A stretch of DNA of 64,000 bases from Pseudomonas gingeri (GTDB lineage Bacteria > Pseudomonadota > Gammaproteobacteria > Pseudomonadales > Pseudomonadaceae), in the NCBI RefSeq assembly GCF_013386115.1, contig NZ_JACAOR010000001.1, forward strand, positions 400,639-464,638. The letters run 5' to 3'. The translations under genes and the position numbers were made by a program. The notes beneath the pieces were generated by a model. That model saw only the letters and a list, made by a program, of their open reading frames with translations, did not search any database and had not been told where the DNA came from. Positions 8,447 through 17,830 of the stretch are shown piece by piece. Position 1 is the first letter of the stretch, and each line of letters starts with the position of its first letter.

Positions 8447-9871
8447 TCAGTTGCTGGCGACGGTCTGCGGCGCGTAGCCGCCACCCAGGGCCTTGTAGAT
8501 CGCGACGATGCCGCGATACAGGTCGGTCTCGGCCTGGGCCTGGCTGTCTTCGGCGGCCAGGCGTTCGCGCTGGGCATCGAGCAGTACCAGGAAGTCCACG
8601 GTGCCTTCGCGGTAGCGGATCGCGGCCAGGTCGGCGGCGGTGCGGCTCGACTCGCTCTGGCGGATCAGCGAGATCAGGCGTTGCTGGCGCTTGCCGTAGT
8701 CACTGAAGGCGTTCTGCGATTCTTCCAGGGCCAGCAGCACTTGCTGCTCGTAGGTGGCCAGGGCGCCTTCGGCTTCGGCATTGGCGCCGCGCAGGCGGGC
8801 CCGCACGCTGCCCAGGTTGAATGCCGGCCAGGTGATGCTCGGGCCAAGGGCCCAGGCATTGGCGGCCGACGAGCCGATCTGCGAACCCCGTCCGGCGGTA
8901 AAGCCGAGGAAGCCGCTGAGGCTGACCCGTGGGAACAGGTCGGCCTTGGCCACGCCGATCCGCGCGGTGGCGGCGGCCAGCTTGCGCTCGGCGCTGAGGA
9001 TATCCGGACGGCGTTGCAGCAGCTCACCCGGATTGCCGATAGCCAGGGCCTTTGAGATCGCCGGCAGGTCCTTCGGACTCAAGTCCACCGACAGCGTATC
9101 CGGGCGCTCGCCGAGCAGGGTAGCGATGCGATTGCGCTCGCGGACCTGTTCGGCCTGCAGTTGCGGCACGCTGGCTTCGACCGCCGCGAGGCGGGCATCG
9201 GCACGGACCACATCGAGCTGGTCGCCGACCCCGGCGTCACGCAGGCTTTCGGTGATGCCCTTGGATTCCTGCTGGTTCTTCAGGTTGGCCAGGGCGATCT
9301 TTTCCCGCAATTGCGCACCGCGCAGTTGCCCGTAGGCATCCACCAGCTCGGCAATCATGGTCACCTGCAACTGGTACAGATCGGCTTCGGCCGACTGCTG
9401 GTCGGCGTCGGCGGCTTCCAGGCTGCGCTGGATGCGGCCGAACAGGTCGACCTCCCAGGCCATGTCCAGGCCCAGGTCATAGCGTTCGCTATTGACCCGG
9501 CTCTCGGTCTGGCCCGGTACCTGGCCCTTGCCCAGATCGGCACTGGCCCGGCTGGTGATGGTCGGCATGGCGTCATCGCTGACGTCATCGCGGATCGCCC
9601 GCGCCGCTTTCAGGCGGGCGAAGGCGACGCGCAACTCACGGTTGCCGGCCAGGGACTGGGTCACCAGCTTGTTGAGGGTCGGATCGTCGAACTGCTGCCA
9701 CCAGATACCTTCGAAGCGGGCGCGGTCGAAATTCTTCTGGCCGGCGCTGCCATCGGTGGCGGCGGTGATGTTCGCCGCCGCCGTGTCAGGAGTCTTGTAG
9801 TCCGGGCCGACGGCACAGGCGCTCAGCGCCAGTACCAGCAGGCTCGGGAGAAAGGCCTTCATACTGCTCAT
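8447..9871 (-). CDS. oprN: Outer membrane efflux channel OprN
   Basis: 474 residues, TolC/OprM family lipoprotein. The signal ends in a lipobox (LALSACAVGPDY), so Cys19 is the acylated residue of an outer membrane lipoprotein; the AVGPDYK start of the mature chain is typical. Two structural repeats follow, with the motifs WWQQFDDPTLN and LLQRRPDILSAERKLAAATARIGVAKADLFPRVSLSG (read across the second repeat start). It forms the exit duct of the MexE-MexF pump. Its ATG overlaps the mexF TGA by 4 nt (9868-9871), and a terminator follows at 8375-8407. Assignment as OprN, not OprM or OprJ, rests on linkage to mexEF. Confidence 0.92.
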   Translation of the reverse strand: MSSMKAFLPSLLVLALSACAVGPDYKTPDTAAANITAATDGSAGQKNFDRARFEGIWWQQFDDPTLNKLVTQSLAGNRELRVAFARLKAARAIRDDVSDDAMPTITSRASADLGKGQVPGQTESRVNSERYDLGLDMAWEVDLFGRIQRSLEAADADQQSAEADLYQLQVTMIAELVDAYGQLRGAQLREKIALANLKNQQESKGITESLRDAGVGDQLDVVRADARLAAVEASVPQLQAEQVRERNRIATLLGERPDTLSVDLSPKDLPAISKALAIGNPGELLQRRPDILSAERKLAAATARIGVAKADLFPRVSLSGFLGFTAGRGSQIGSSAANAWALGPSITWPAFNLGSVRARLRGANAEAEGALATYEQQVLLALEESQNAFSDYGKRQQRLISLIRQSESSRTAADLAAIRYREGTVDFLVLLDAQRERLAAEDSQAQAETDLYRGIVAIYKALGGGYAPQTVASN

Positions 9872-12800
9872 TGTTGCGCCTCCAGCTTGAGGGCCCGGGC
9901 TGCCTTGCGAGCTTCACTACGCTCGACAGAGCGGCGGATCAATACATAGAACACAGGGGTCAGCAGCAGACCGAAGAAGGTCACGCCGAGCATCCCGGAG
10001 AACACCGCCACACCCATGGCATGACGCATCTCGGCACCGGCACCGCTGGAGAACACCAGGGGGACCACACCCATGATGAACGCGACGGAGGTCATCAGGA
10101 TCGGCCGCAGACGCAGGCGGCAGGCTTCCAGTACCGCGCTCAGCGGATCGAGGCCTTCTTCCTGCTTGTCCTTGGCGAACTCGACGATCAGGATCGCGTT
10201 CTTGCACGCCAGGCCCACCAGTACGATCAAGCCGATCTGGGTGAAGATGTTGTTGTCGCCACCGGAGGCAATCACCCCGGCAATCGCCGACAGCAGGGTC
10301 ATCGGTACGATCAGGATGACCGCCAGCGGCAGGCTCCAGCTTTCATACAGTGCCGCCAGTACCAGGAACGCCAGCAGTACGCAGAGCGGGAACACCAGCA
10401 GTGCGGTATTGCCCGAGAGGATCTGCTGGTAGGTCAGGTCGGTCCACTCGTAGGTCATGCCGTTGGGCAGTTCGTCCTTCAGCAGTTTCTCGATGGCCGC
10501 CTGGGCCTGGCCGGAGCTGTAGCCCGGTGCCGCGGCGCCGTTGATTTCGGCGGTGATGAAGCCGTTGTAGTGCATCACGCGGTCCGGCCCGGAGGTGTCG
10601 CTGACCTTGATGAAGGTCGCCAGCGGGATCATCTCGCCCTTGTTGTTGCGTACTTTCAGCTGGCCGATCTGGTCGGACTCGAGGCGGAACTGCTGTTCGG
10701 CCTGGACGTTGACCTGATAGGTACGACCGAAGCGGTTGAAGTCGTTGGCATACAGCGAACCCAGGTAGACCTGCAGGGTGTCGAAGATGTCACTGACGGC
10801 CACGCCGTGGGTCTTGGCCTTCTCGCGGTCGATGGCGGCATCCACCTGCGGCACGTTGACGGTGTAGCTGGTGAACAACCCGGCCAGCTCCGGCACGCTG
10901 CGGCTCTTGGTGATGATGTTCATCGTTTCCTTGTACAGCTCTTCATAGCCCAGGTTGCCCCGGTCTTCGATCTGCAGTCGGAACCCGCCGATGGTGCCCA
11001 GGCCTTGTACCGGCGGTGGCGGGAAGATCGCCATGTAGGCTTCCTGGATCCCGGCGAACTTGCCGTTCAAGGCACCGGCGATGGCGCCGGCCGATTCACT
11101 CGGGTCCTTGCGCTCGTCGAACGGCTTGAGGGTGACGAACACGATGCCGGCGTTCGGGCTGTTGGTGAACCCGTTGATCGACAGGCCGGGGAAGGCCACC
11201 GCGCTTTCCACGCCAGGCTGTTTCAGGGCCAGGTCGGACATGCGCTTGATCACGTCTTCGGTACGGTCCAGGCTGGCCGCGTCCGGCAGTTGGGCGAAGG
11301 CCACCAGGTACTGCTTGTCCTGGCCTGGCACGAAGCCGGTCGGGGTGCTGGAGAAGCCGAGCCAGGTCAGGACCATCAGGCCCGCATACAGCACCAGGGC
11401 GACGCCGCTGACCCGGATGACACGGGTCACGGTGCCGACATAACCATGGCTGGCCTTGTCGAAGAAGCGGTTGAACGGACGGAACAGCCAGCCACCCAGC
11501 AGCGCGTCGAGAACCTTCGAGAAGCGGTCTTTCGGGGCGTGGTGGTCCTTGAGCAATACCGCGGCCAGGGCCGGCGACAGGGTCAGGGAGTTGAACGCCG
11601 AGATCACGGTCGAGATGGCGATGGTCAGGGCGAACTGCTTGTAGAACTGGCCGGTCAGGCCGGAGATGAAGGCCGCCGGGATAAACACCGCGCAGAGCAC
11701 CAGCGCCGTGGCGATGATGGGACCGGTCACTTCACGCATGGCACGCTTGGTGGCTTCGATCGGGCTGAGGCCCAGGCCGATGTTCCGCTCGACGTTTTCC
11801 ACCACCACGATGGCGTCGTCCACCACGATACCGATCGCCAGTACCAGGCCGAACAGCGACAGCGCGTTAAGCGAGAAGCCGAACATGTGCATGATGGCGA
11901 AGGTACCGATCAGCGATACCGGTACGGCGACCAGCGGAATGATCGAGGCACGCCAGGTCTGCAGGAACAGGATCACCACCAGGACCACGAGGATCAGGGC
12001 TTCGAACAGGGTGTGCACCACCGCTTCGATGGAGCCGCGCACGAAGATGGTCGGGTCGTAGACGATGCTGAAGTCCATGCCTTCGGGGAAGTCCTTCTTC
12101 AGCTCGGCCATCTTGGCGCGCACTTCGTTGGAAATCTCGATGGCGTTGGAGCCTGGACGCTGGAAGATCGGGATCGCCACCGCCGGCTGGTTGTTCAGCA
12201 GCGAGCGCAGGGCGTACTGGCTGGAGCCGAGCTCGACCCGGGCGATGTCCTTGAGACGGGTGATTTCGCCGTCGTCGCCGACACGGATCACGATGTTCTC
12301 GAACTCTTCTTCGGAGACCAGGCGGCCCTGGGCGTTGATCGACATCTGGAAGCTGGTGGCGGTAGGCGCCGGAGGCGCGCCCAGTTGACCGGCCGCGACC
12401 TGGCGGTTCTGCTCGCGAATGGCGTTGACCACATCGGTGGCGGTCAGGTTGCGCGAGGCGGTCTTGTTCGGATCGAGCCATACCCGCAGGGAGTAGTCGC
12501 CCATGCCGAACAGCTGCACGTCACCGACACCGCCCAGGCGGGCCAGCTCATCCTTGATATTGAGCAAGGCGTAGTTGGACAGGTAGAGCATGTCGTAGCG
12601 CTTGTCCGGCGAGGTCAAGTGCACAACCATGGTCAGGTCGGGCGAGGCCTTGTCGACGGTGATACCGATACGGGTCACTTCGACCGGCAGTTTCGGCTCG
12701 GTCCGGGTCACGCGGTTCTGCACCTGTACCTGCGCGTTGTCCAGGTCGGTGCCCAGGGCGAAGGTGATGGTCAGGGTCAGCTTGCCGTCGGCGGTGGACT

Positions 12801-13047
12801 GCGAGGACATGTAGAGCATGTTCTCGACGCCGGTGATGGCCTGTTCCAGGGGCGCGGCCACGGTTTCACCGATGACCTTGGGGTTGGCGCCGGGGAAGTT
12901 GGCGCGTACCACCACGGTCGGCGGAACCACTTCCGGGTATTCGCTGATCGGCAACTGGAACAGCGAGATCGCACCGGCGATCAGGATCAGCAGCGAGAGT
13001 ACCGCCGCGAAGATCGGTCTTGATATGAAGAACTGGGAAAAATTCAT
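9868..13047 (-). CDS. mexF: RND efflux transporter MexF
   Basis: 1059 residues, an HAE1-type RND pump of the inner membrane, driven by proton antiport. The start MNFSQFFISRPIFAAVLSLL and the long run through PEVVPPTVVVRANFPGANP match what I remember of P. aeruginosa MexF closely. The proton-relay residues are present: the Asp pair in GIVVDDAIVVVEN (TM4) and the Lys in LACKNAILIVEF (TM10). MexEF-OprN exports chloramphenicol, fluoroquinolones, trimethoprim and HHQ-type signals in P. aeruginosa; the substrates here are inferred. Middle gene of mexE-mexF-oprN, 12 nt after mexE and overlapping oprN by 4 nt. Confidence 0.95.
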   Translation of the reverse strand: MNFSQFFISRPIFAAVLSLLILIAGAISLFQLPISEYPEVVPPTVVVRANFPGANPKVIGETVAAPLEQAITGVENMLYMSSQSTADGKLTLTITFALGTDLDNAQVQVQNRVTRTEPKLPVEVTRIGITVDKASPDLTMVVHLTSPDKRYDMLYLSNYALLNIKDELARLGGVGDVQLFGMGDYSLRVWLDPNKTASRNLTATDVVNAIREQNRQVAAGQLGAPPAPTATSFQMSINAQGRLVSEEEFENIVIRVGDDGEITRLKDIARVELGSSQYALRSLLNNQPAVAIPIFQRPGSNAIEISNEVRAKMAELKKDFPEGMDFSIVYDPTIFVRGSIEAVVHTLFEALILVVLVVILFLQTWRASIIPLVAVPVSLIGTFAIMHMFGFSLNALSLFGLVLAIGIVVDDAIVVVENVERNIGLGLSPIEATKRAMREVTGPIIATALVLCAVFIPAAFISGLTGQFYKQFALTIAISTVISAFNSLTLSPALAAVLLKDHHAPKDRFSKVLDALLGGWLFRPFNRFFDKASHGYVGTVTRVIRVSGVALVLYAGLMVLTWLGFSSTPTGFVPGQDKQYLVAFAQLPDAASLDRTEDVIKRMSDLALKQPGVESAVAFPGLSINGFTNSPNAGIVFVTLKPFDERKDPSESAGAIAGALNGKFAGIQEAYMAIFPPPPVQGLGTIGGFRLQIEDRGNLGYEELYKETMNIITKSRSVPELAGLFTSYTVNVPQVDAAIDREKAKTHGVAVSDIFDTLQVYLGSLYANDFNRFGRTYQVNVQAEQQFRLESDQIGQLKVRNNKGEMIPLATFIKVSDTSGPDRVMHYNGFITAEINGAAAPGYSSGQAQAAIEKLLKDELPNGMTYEWTDLTYQQILSGNTALLVFPLCVLLAFLVLAALYESWSLPLAVILIVPMTLLSAIAGVIASGGDNNIFTQIGLIVLVGLACKNAILIVEFAKDKQEEGLDPLSAVLEACRLRLRPILMTSVAFIMGVVPLVFSSGAGAEMRHAMGVAVFSGMLGVTFFGLLLTPVFYVLIRRSVERSEARKAARALKLEAQQ

Positions 13048-13059
13048 CGTGTGTATCCC

Positions 13060-14316
13060 TTAACCGCGTGGAGTCGCTGCGGCCAGCTTGTTAGCCTGGG
13101 CCGGAGCGCCTTTGGCCGGCGCAACCTGCTGCAGGTTGCTGGCTTCCAGGGCTTGTCGTTGTTCTGCCAGAGCGGCGAGGGTTTCCTTGCTGGCCATCGG
13201 GATCACTTCAGGATCCACCGGCGAGCCCGGACGCACGCGTTGCAGGCCTTTGACGATGACGGTGTCATCCTTGTTCAGGCCGCTGCGCACGATCCGCAGA
13301 CCTTCGATTTTCGGACCCAGCTCGACCGAGCGGTAGGCGGTCTTCTTGTCGGCGTCCATCACCAGCACGAACTTCTTGCCCAGGTCGGTACCGACCGCTT
13401 CGTCGTTGATCAGCACGGCGGCGTAGGTGCCGCTGCCGACCAGCTTCAGGCGGGCGTACAGGCCGGGGGTGAAGCTGCCGTCGGTGTTGTCGAACACGGC
13501 GCGACCGCGGATGGTGCCGGTGCGTGGGTTGACCTGGTTGTCGACGAAGTTCATCTGACCCAGGTGCGGGTTGCCGGTTTCATTGGACAGACCGAGGTAG
13601 ACCGGGGTGGTAGCGCCACGCTTGCCCTGGCGAGCTAGCTGGGTGTACTTGAGGTAGACCCGCTCGTCGGCGTCGAAGTAGGCGTAGACCTTGTCGGTGG
13701 AAACCACGCTGGTCAACGGCGTGACATCGGCGGTGACGATGTTGCCGGCGGTGATTTCGGCACGGCTGACACGGCCGCTGATGGGCGCGGTGACGCGGGT
13801 GAAGCTCAGGTTCAGGCGAGCCAGGTCCAGTTGCGCCTGGGTCGCATCGACCGCGGCCTTGGATTCCTGGGCGGTGCTGGTGCGGGTGTCGGCCAGTTCG
13901 GCGGAAATCGCGTTGCTGGTCAGCAGGCGCTTGCCACGCTCGGCCTCGTTGGCGGTACGGCTGGCGGTGGCGCGGGTCTGCTGCAGTTGGGCTTCCAGGC
14001 GATGGACTTCAGCCTGGTAGGGGCGGGGGTCTATCTGGAACAGCAGGTCGCCTTTCTTGACCAGCGCACCTTCGGTGAAGGCCACCTGATCGATCTGGCC
14101 GGAAACCCGCGGGCGGATTTCCACGGTTTCCGGGGCTTCGAGGCGCCCGGTGAACTCGTCCCATTCATTGACGGGCTGTTCGATGACCTTGGCCACGCTG
14201 ACCTTGGTTGCCGGCATCGCACCACCTGCCGCCACGGGCGCTTTGCCGCAGGCACTCATCACGACGACTGCCAGGGCAGCCAGGGGGAAGCGCAAAAGTT
14301 TAAGTGACTGTTCCAT
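13060..14316 (-). CDS. mexE: RND periplasmic adaptor MexE
   Basis: 418 residues from the ATG at 14316, chosen because it gives the MexE-like start MEQSLKLLRFPLAALAV and a lipobox (VVMSACGK); an in-frame ATG at 14442 would overrun the probable promoter. It is a membrane fusion protein with the order lipoyl half (ETVEIRPRVSGQIDQVAFTEG), alpha-hairpin (about 110-170), lipoyl half (RVTAPISGRVSRAEITAGN) and beta-barrel/MP domains (VNPRTGTIRGRAVFDN). It bridges MexF and OprN in the periplasm. Close match by memory to P. aeruginosa MexE. First gene of the operon, with a probable MexT box 76 nt or more upstream. Confidence 0.95.
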   Translation of the reverse strand: MEQSLKLLRFPLAALAVVVMSACGKAPVAAGGAMPATKVSVAKVIEQPVNEWDEFTGRLEAPETVEIRPRVSGQIDQVAFTEGALVKKGDLLFQIDPRPYQAEVHRLEAQLQQTRATASRTANEAERGKRLLTSNAISAELADTRTSTAQESKAAVDATQAQLDLARLNLSFTRVTAPISGRVSRAEITAGNIVTADVTPLTSVVSTDKVYAYFDADERVYLKYTQLARQGKRGATTPVYLGLSNETGNPHLGQMNFVDNQVNPRTGTIRGRAVFDNTDGSFTPGLYARLKLVGSGTYAAVLINDEAVGTDLGKKFVLVMDADKKTAYRSVELGPKIEGLRIVRSGLNKDDTVIVKGLQRVRPGSPVDPEVIPMASKETLAALAEQRQALEASNLQQVAPAKGAPAQANKLAAATPRG

Positions 14317-14391
14317 GGGGGGAGTCCGCCAATCTATTGAGATGGGCGGATCATGCTGTGGGCGTTGATCGCACACGAATCGAATGAAGCG

Positions 14392-14415
14392 AAGGTAACT
14401 ATCATCCGGAATGAT
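14392..14415 (-). promoter_or_regulatory. Probable MexT-binding box upstream of mexE
   Basis: On the minus strand the segment reads ATCA, 5 nt, GATGAT, 4 nt, ACCTT. The MexT consensus as I recall it is ATCA-N5-GTCGAT-N4-ACYAT, so spacing is exact and 12 of 15 defined positions agree. It lies 76-99 nt before the mexE ATG. The whole gap 14317-14718 (402 nt) holds this box, the divergent gltS promoter region and a hairpin in the gltS leader, and no gene. Confidence 0.6.
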
Positions 14416-14639
14416 ATCAAACCGAATCCAGCCCACTAGCATGCGCCTTCCGTTAGCAGCCTATCCATTACAGAAAGCGCAAATCACTGTTGCCGGGAAT
14501 GCAACAGCGCGTCACGGCGCTGATCCTACGCCGGCCGATCCGAATATTCAGAATTATCCGATGATGGATGGGAACACGGCCTACATCGCTGGCGATACGG
14601 GTCAGTACAATTCAGCGACACGAAAATGCTGATTCAGAC

Positions 14640-14660
14640 CCCGACACGCGAGTTGTCGGG
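14640..14660 (+). other. Hairpin in the gltS leader
   Basis: Perfect 7-bp stem CCCGACA/TGTCGGG with a 7-nt loop, about 60 nt before the gltS start. There is no T-run after it, so it is not a standard terminator; it may be an RNA leader structure or an operator. Confidence 0.4.
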
Positions 14661-14718
14661 AGGGCCCGACTTTGCCCGCGGCAGGGGCAGACAAAAATAA
14701 TTACCGAGGATTCTCCAT

Positions 14719-15936
14719 ATGGTTCAACTCGACTTCTACGGCACGCTGGTGGCCGCTTCCCTGGTGTTGCTGCTGGGCCGTGGACTCTGTAGCCGCGTCG
14801 GTTTCCTGCGCACCTACAACATTCCCGAACCCGTTGCCGGCGGCCTGGTGGTGGCGCTGGTGCTGTTGCTCCTGCGGGTAGCGTTCGACTTCAAGGTGGG
14901 CTTCGATACCTCGCTGCAGGCCCCGTTGATGCTGGCTTTCTTCGCCACCATTGGCCTCAACGCCGATTTCACCAGCCTGAAGAAAGGCGGGCGGGTGCTC
15001 GGGACTTTCCTGTTGGTGGTCGTCGGCTTGCTGGTGGTGCAGAACGCCCTGGGCGTGTCACTGGCCGCCGCGCTCGGCCTGGATCCGCTGATGGGCTTGC
15101 TGGCCGGTTCCATCACCTTGTCGGGCGGTCACGGCACCGGCGCGGCCTGGAGTTCGGTGTTCGCCGAGCAATATCGCGTGATGTCCGCCGCGGAGCTGGC
15201 CATGGCCTCGGCGACCTTCGGCCTGGTCTTGGGTGGCCTGATCGGGGGACCGGTGGCCAGGTTGCTGCTCAAGCGCGTAAAGACCCAGGGGGTGCCCCAG
15301 GAAAAGGCGGTCCTGGGCGTGCCGAAGGGCTTCGAGCAGCCCGAGCGCGAGCGGATGATCACGCCGGGCTCCTTTATAGAGACACTGGCGTTGATTGCCA
15401 TCAGCCTGTTGGCCGGTACCTTCCTCAGCGATCTGATCAAGGGCACGGCCCTGGAATTGCCGACGTTCGTCTGTGTGCTGTTTGTCGGCGTGGTCTTGCG
15501 CAACGGTCTGTCGGCGCTGGGCTGGCATGAGGTTTTCGAGCGCGAGGTATCGGTGCTGGGCAATGTCAGCCTGTCGCTGTTCCTGGCCATTGCGCTGATG
15601 TCGCTGAAACTCTGGGACCTGGCGGCGCTGGCCTTGCCGATCTTTATCCTGCTGACGGCCCAGGCGGTATTGATGGCGCTGTTCGCCATCTTCGTCACCT
15701 TCCGCGTGATGGGCCGCAACTATGATGCCGTGGCCCTGGCCGCCGGGCACTGCGGCTTCGGCCTGGGGGCAACGCCCACGGCGATCGCCAACATGCAGGC
15801 GGTGACCCAGCGCTACGGCCCGTCGCGGATCGCCTTCCTGGTGGTGCCCATGGTCGGGGCGTTTTTTATCGATATCGCCAATGCCATCGTGATCAAGCTG
15901 TATCTGGCATTGCCGTTTATCGGCAGTGTCGCCTGA
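14719..15936 (+). CDS. gltS: Sodium/glutamate symporter GltS
   Basis: 405 residues, close to the 401 of E. coli GltS. It is an integral inner membrane protein with two inverted halves, each with a Gly-rich reentrant loop: GSITLSGGHGTGAAW and AGHCGFGLGATPTAIANMQAVT, the signature of the ESS family that takes up glutamate with Na+. The start ATG at 14719 has GAGG 9 nt upstream. It is transcribed divergently from mexE and convergently with the HAD gene (stops 10 nt apart). Its position between mexT and mexE is unusual compared with P. aeruginosa, where these two are adjacent. Confidence 0.95.
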   Translation: MVQLDFYGTLVAASLVLLLGRGLCSRVGFLRTYNIPEPVAGGLVVALVLLLLRVAFDFKVGFDTSLQAPLMLAFFATIGLNADFTSLKKGGRVLGTFLLVVVGLLVVQNALGVSLAAALGLDPLMGLLAGSITLSGGHGTGAAWSSVFAEQYRVMSAAELAMASATFGLVLGGLIGGPVARLLLKRVKTQGVPQEKAVLGVPKGFEQPERERMITPGSFIETLALIAISLLAGTFLSDLIKGTALELPTFVCVLFVGVVLRNGLSALGWHEVFEREVSVLGNVSLSLFLAIALMSLKLWDLAALALPIFILLTAQAVLMALFAIFVTFRVMGRNYDAVALAAGHCGFGLGATPTAIANMQAVTQRYGPSRIAFLVVPMVGAFFIDIANAIVIKLYLALPFIGSVA

Positions 15937-15945
15937 CGGATCGCT

Positions 15946-16569
15946 TCAGAACTGCACGCCCAGTTCCCGCAGGCGCTGTTGGGTGGCGTCTGCGGACACG
16001 TGATGAATACCTTGCCAGCCGAGGGCGATGGCGGCCTCGACGTTGGTCGCGACATCGTCGATAAACACCAGCTCTCGCGGCTGGATATCCGGCAGATGCG
16101 CACGAACCTGACCCAGGCTCAGCTGGTAGATCCGCGCGTCGGGCTTGATCTGCTTCACTTCGCCCGACACCACGATGTCACGGAAGCGCTGCAGGAAGGG
16201 ATAGTTGGCGCGGGCATAGGGAAAGGTTTCCGCCGACCAGTTGGTCAGGCCGAACAATGGCATATCTGCCTCATGCAGGGCTTCCAGGATAGCCACGCCG
16301 CCGGGCAGCGGCCCGCGCAACATCTCGTGCCAGCGGTCGTAATAGGCCCGGATCAGGGGTTCGTGTCGCGGATGTCGGGCAATCAGGGTGCGGGTGGCTT
16401 CGGCCAGCGTGCGGCCGGCATCCTGCTCGGTATTCCATTCCTGGGTGCAGATATTGTCCAGGAACCACTGCCTTTCCTGTTCATCGGCGATCAGCTGGCG
16501 GTACAGGTGCTGCGGACTCCAGTCGAACAAGACACCGCCGAAATCGAAAACCACTGCGCGAATCGTCAT
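15946..16569 (-). CDS. HAD-superfamily (subfamily IA, YihX-like) phosphatase
   Basis: 207 residues from the ATG at 16569, preceded by GGAGG 6-7 nt away; an in-frame ATG nine codons earlier lacks a site. All four HAD motifs are visible: I VVFDFGGVLFD (Asp nucleophile), II GLTNWS, III the Lys in VKQIKPDARIY, IV FIDDVATNVEAA. The DFGGVLFD form and the helical cap put it near YihX, a glucose-1-phosphatase, but the substrate cannot be read from sequence. It lies on the mexT strand, 34 nt downstream of the mexT stop, so it may be co-transcribed with mexT. Confidence 0.85.
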   Translation of the reverse strand: MTIRAVVFDFGGVLFDWSPQHLYRQLIADEQERQWFLDNICTQEWNTEQDAGRTLAEATRTLIARHPRHEPLIRAYYDRWHEMLRGPLPGGVAILEALHEADMPLFGLTNWSAETFPYARANYPFLQRFRDIVVSGEVKQIKPDARIYQLSLGQVRAHLPDIQPRELVFIDDVATNVEAAIALGWQGIHHVSADATQQRLRELGVQF

Positions 16570-16603
16570 GCGTATCCTCCATGGGTGGGCGAGCACCTTA
16601 GCG

Positions 16604-17518
16604 TCAGAGACTGTCCGGATCCCCGCAGAACATCTGGATCCGCGAGCGCAACCAGCGTTCGCCCGGGTCGTTGTCCTGGGAACCGCGCCAAGCCATGTGC
16701 AGTTCGAAACTCTGCACCGGCAACGGCGGGTCCTCGGCGCGCACCCCGCCAGCGGCAGTCAGGGCGTCGGCGGTGTAGTCCGGCACGGTGGCGACGATGT
16801 CGGTGCCGCTGATCAGGGTGCTCAGGCCGTTGAATTGCGGGACCGCGAGCACCACATGCCGCTTGCGCCCGAGTTTTTCCAGTTCGGTATCGATAAAGCC
16901 GCTCAGGTCGCCGGCAAAGGATACCAGCGCATGAGGCCGTGCACAGAAGTCGTCCAGCGACAGCGGGCCGGGCATGCTGTCGGCGCGCAGCAGTTTCGGC
17001 GAGCTGCGCCGCAGCACCTTGCGCTTGGCGTTGGCCGGCAGGTCGGTGGTGTAGCAGACCCCGATGGAGATCTCGCCGGAACCCAGCTTGGCCGGGATCA
17101 GCAGGTAGTTGACGCGACGGATCACCAGCACGATGCCCGGGGCTTCGGCCCGCAGGCGCTTGAGCAACTGCGGCAGCAGGGCGAACTCGACGTCGTCGGA
17201 CAGGCCGATGCGAAACACCGAGGTACTGGTCGCCGGGTCGAACTCGGATGCGCGGCTTACCGCGGTGGAAATCGAATCCAGCGCCGGCGAGAGCAGGGCG
17301 AAGATCTCCACGGCGCGGGCCGAAGGCTCCATGCTGCGGCCGGTGCGCACGAACAGCGGGTCATCGAACAGGCTGCGCAGGCGCGACAAGGCCGCACTGA
17401 TGGCCGGCTGACCGAGGAACAGCTTTTCCGCCGCCCGGGTTACGCTCCGTTCGTGCATCAGGGTTTCGAAGACAATCAGCAGGTTCAGATCGACGCGGCG
17501 CAGGTCGTTACGGTTCAT
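16604..17518 (-). CDS. mexT: LysR-type activator MexT
   Basis: 304 residues. The N-terminal winged helix-turn-helix (VDLNLLIVFETLMHERSVTR, then QPAISAALSRLR) and the co-inducer domain match remembered P. aeruginosa MexT almost residue for residue at the start and in the segments DPATSTSVFRIGLSDDVEF and HALVSFAGDLSGF. MexT activates mexEF-oprN and mexS in response to electrophile or redox stress. The reading frame is intact, so no inactivating deletion of the kind common in PAO1 lines is seen. It is divergent from mexS (as in P. aeruginosa) but, unlike there, mexE is not next to it: a HAD gene and gltS lie between. Confidence 0.9.
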   Translation of the reverse strand: MNRNDLRRVDLNLLIVFETLMHERSVTRAAEKLFLGQPAISAALSRLRSLFDDPLFVRTGRSMEPSARAVEIFALLSPALDSISTAVSRASEFDPATSTSVFRIGLSDDVEFALLPQLLKRLRAEAPGIVLVIRRVNYLLIPAKLGSGEISIGVCYTTDLPANAKRKVLRRSSPKLLRADSMPGPLSLDDFCARPHALVSFAGDLSGFIDTELEKLGRKRHVVLAVPQFNGLSTLISGTDIVATVPDYTADALTAAGGVRAEDPPLPVQSFELHMAWRGSQDNDPGERWLRSRIQMFCGDPDSL

Positions 17519-17648
17519 CGGGCTCGCTTCACAGGTCGGTCAATAACGAATGAGGTGAATCTTACGGGCAAAGGCGCCTGATTCGCACTGGAAAAATGAA
17601 CTTTCCTTTTATGAGTCAGGGCCATGGCAGCCGCTGAAACCCGGGGTC

Positions 17649-17675
17649 CGGTTTTTTTTCTGCGGGAAAAAACCG
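17649..17675. other. Inverted repeat in the mexT-mexS intergenic region
   Basis: 9-bp arms CGGTTTTTT/AAAAAACCG around a 9-nt centre. It sits in the 312-nt gap 17519-17830 between the divergent mexT and mexS genes, where regulators must bind. A TACAAT -10-like hexamer for mexS lies at 17715-17720, without a convincing -35. I found no good MexT box in this gap. Confidence 0.4.
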
Positions 17676-17830
17676 CCTTTCCTGCCGTCTTCAGCCCCGC
17701 TTGCCGACATTGTGTACAATGCCCCCCCAATCAATGACAGGCATGTCGACTATTAATGGGCACGGATAGTCTTCAGGGGAAAGCCCGGATAGAGTTCGTG
17801 TCATTAGAGGTTCATTTGGCGAGGTTTGCG

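Noticed and set aside
9871..13023. 1050-aa plus-strand open frame opposite mexF (and similar long frames opposite other genes)
   Set aside because: It mirrors the codon phase of mexF in high-GC DNA, its translation is Gln/His/Arg/Gly-rich low complexity, and mexF on the other strand has clear family motifs.
14411..14792. Open frames of about 70 codons between mexE and gltS
   Set aside because: No RBS, no domain, and they overlap the MexT box or the gltS start.
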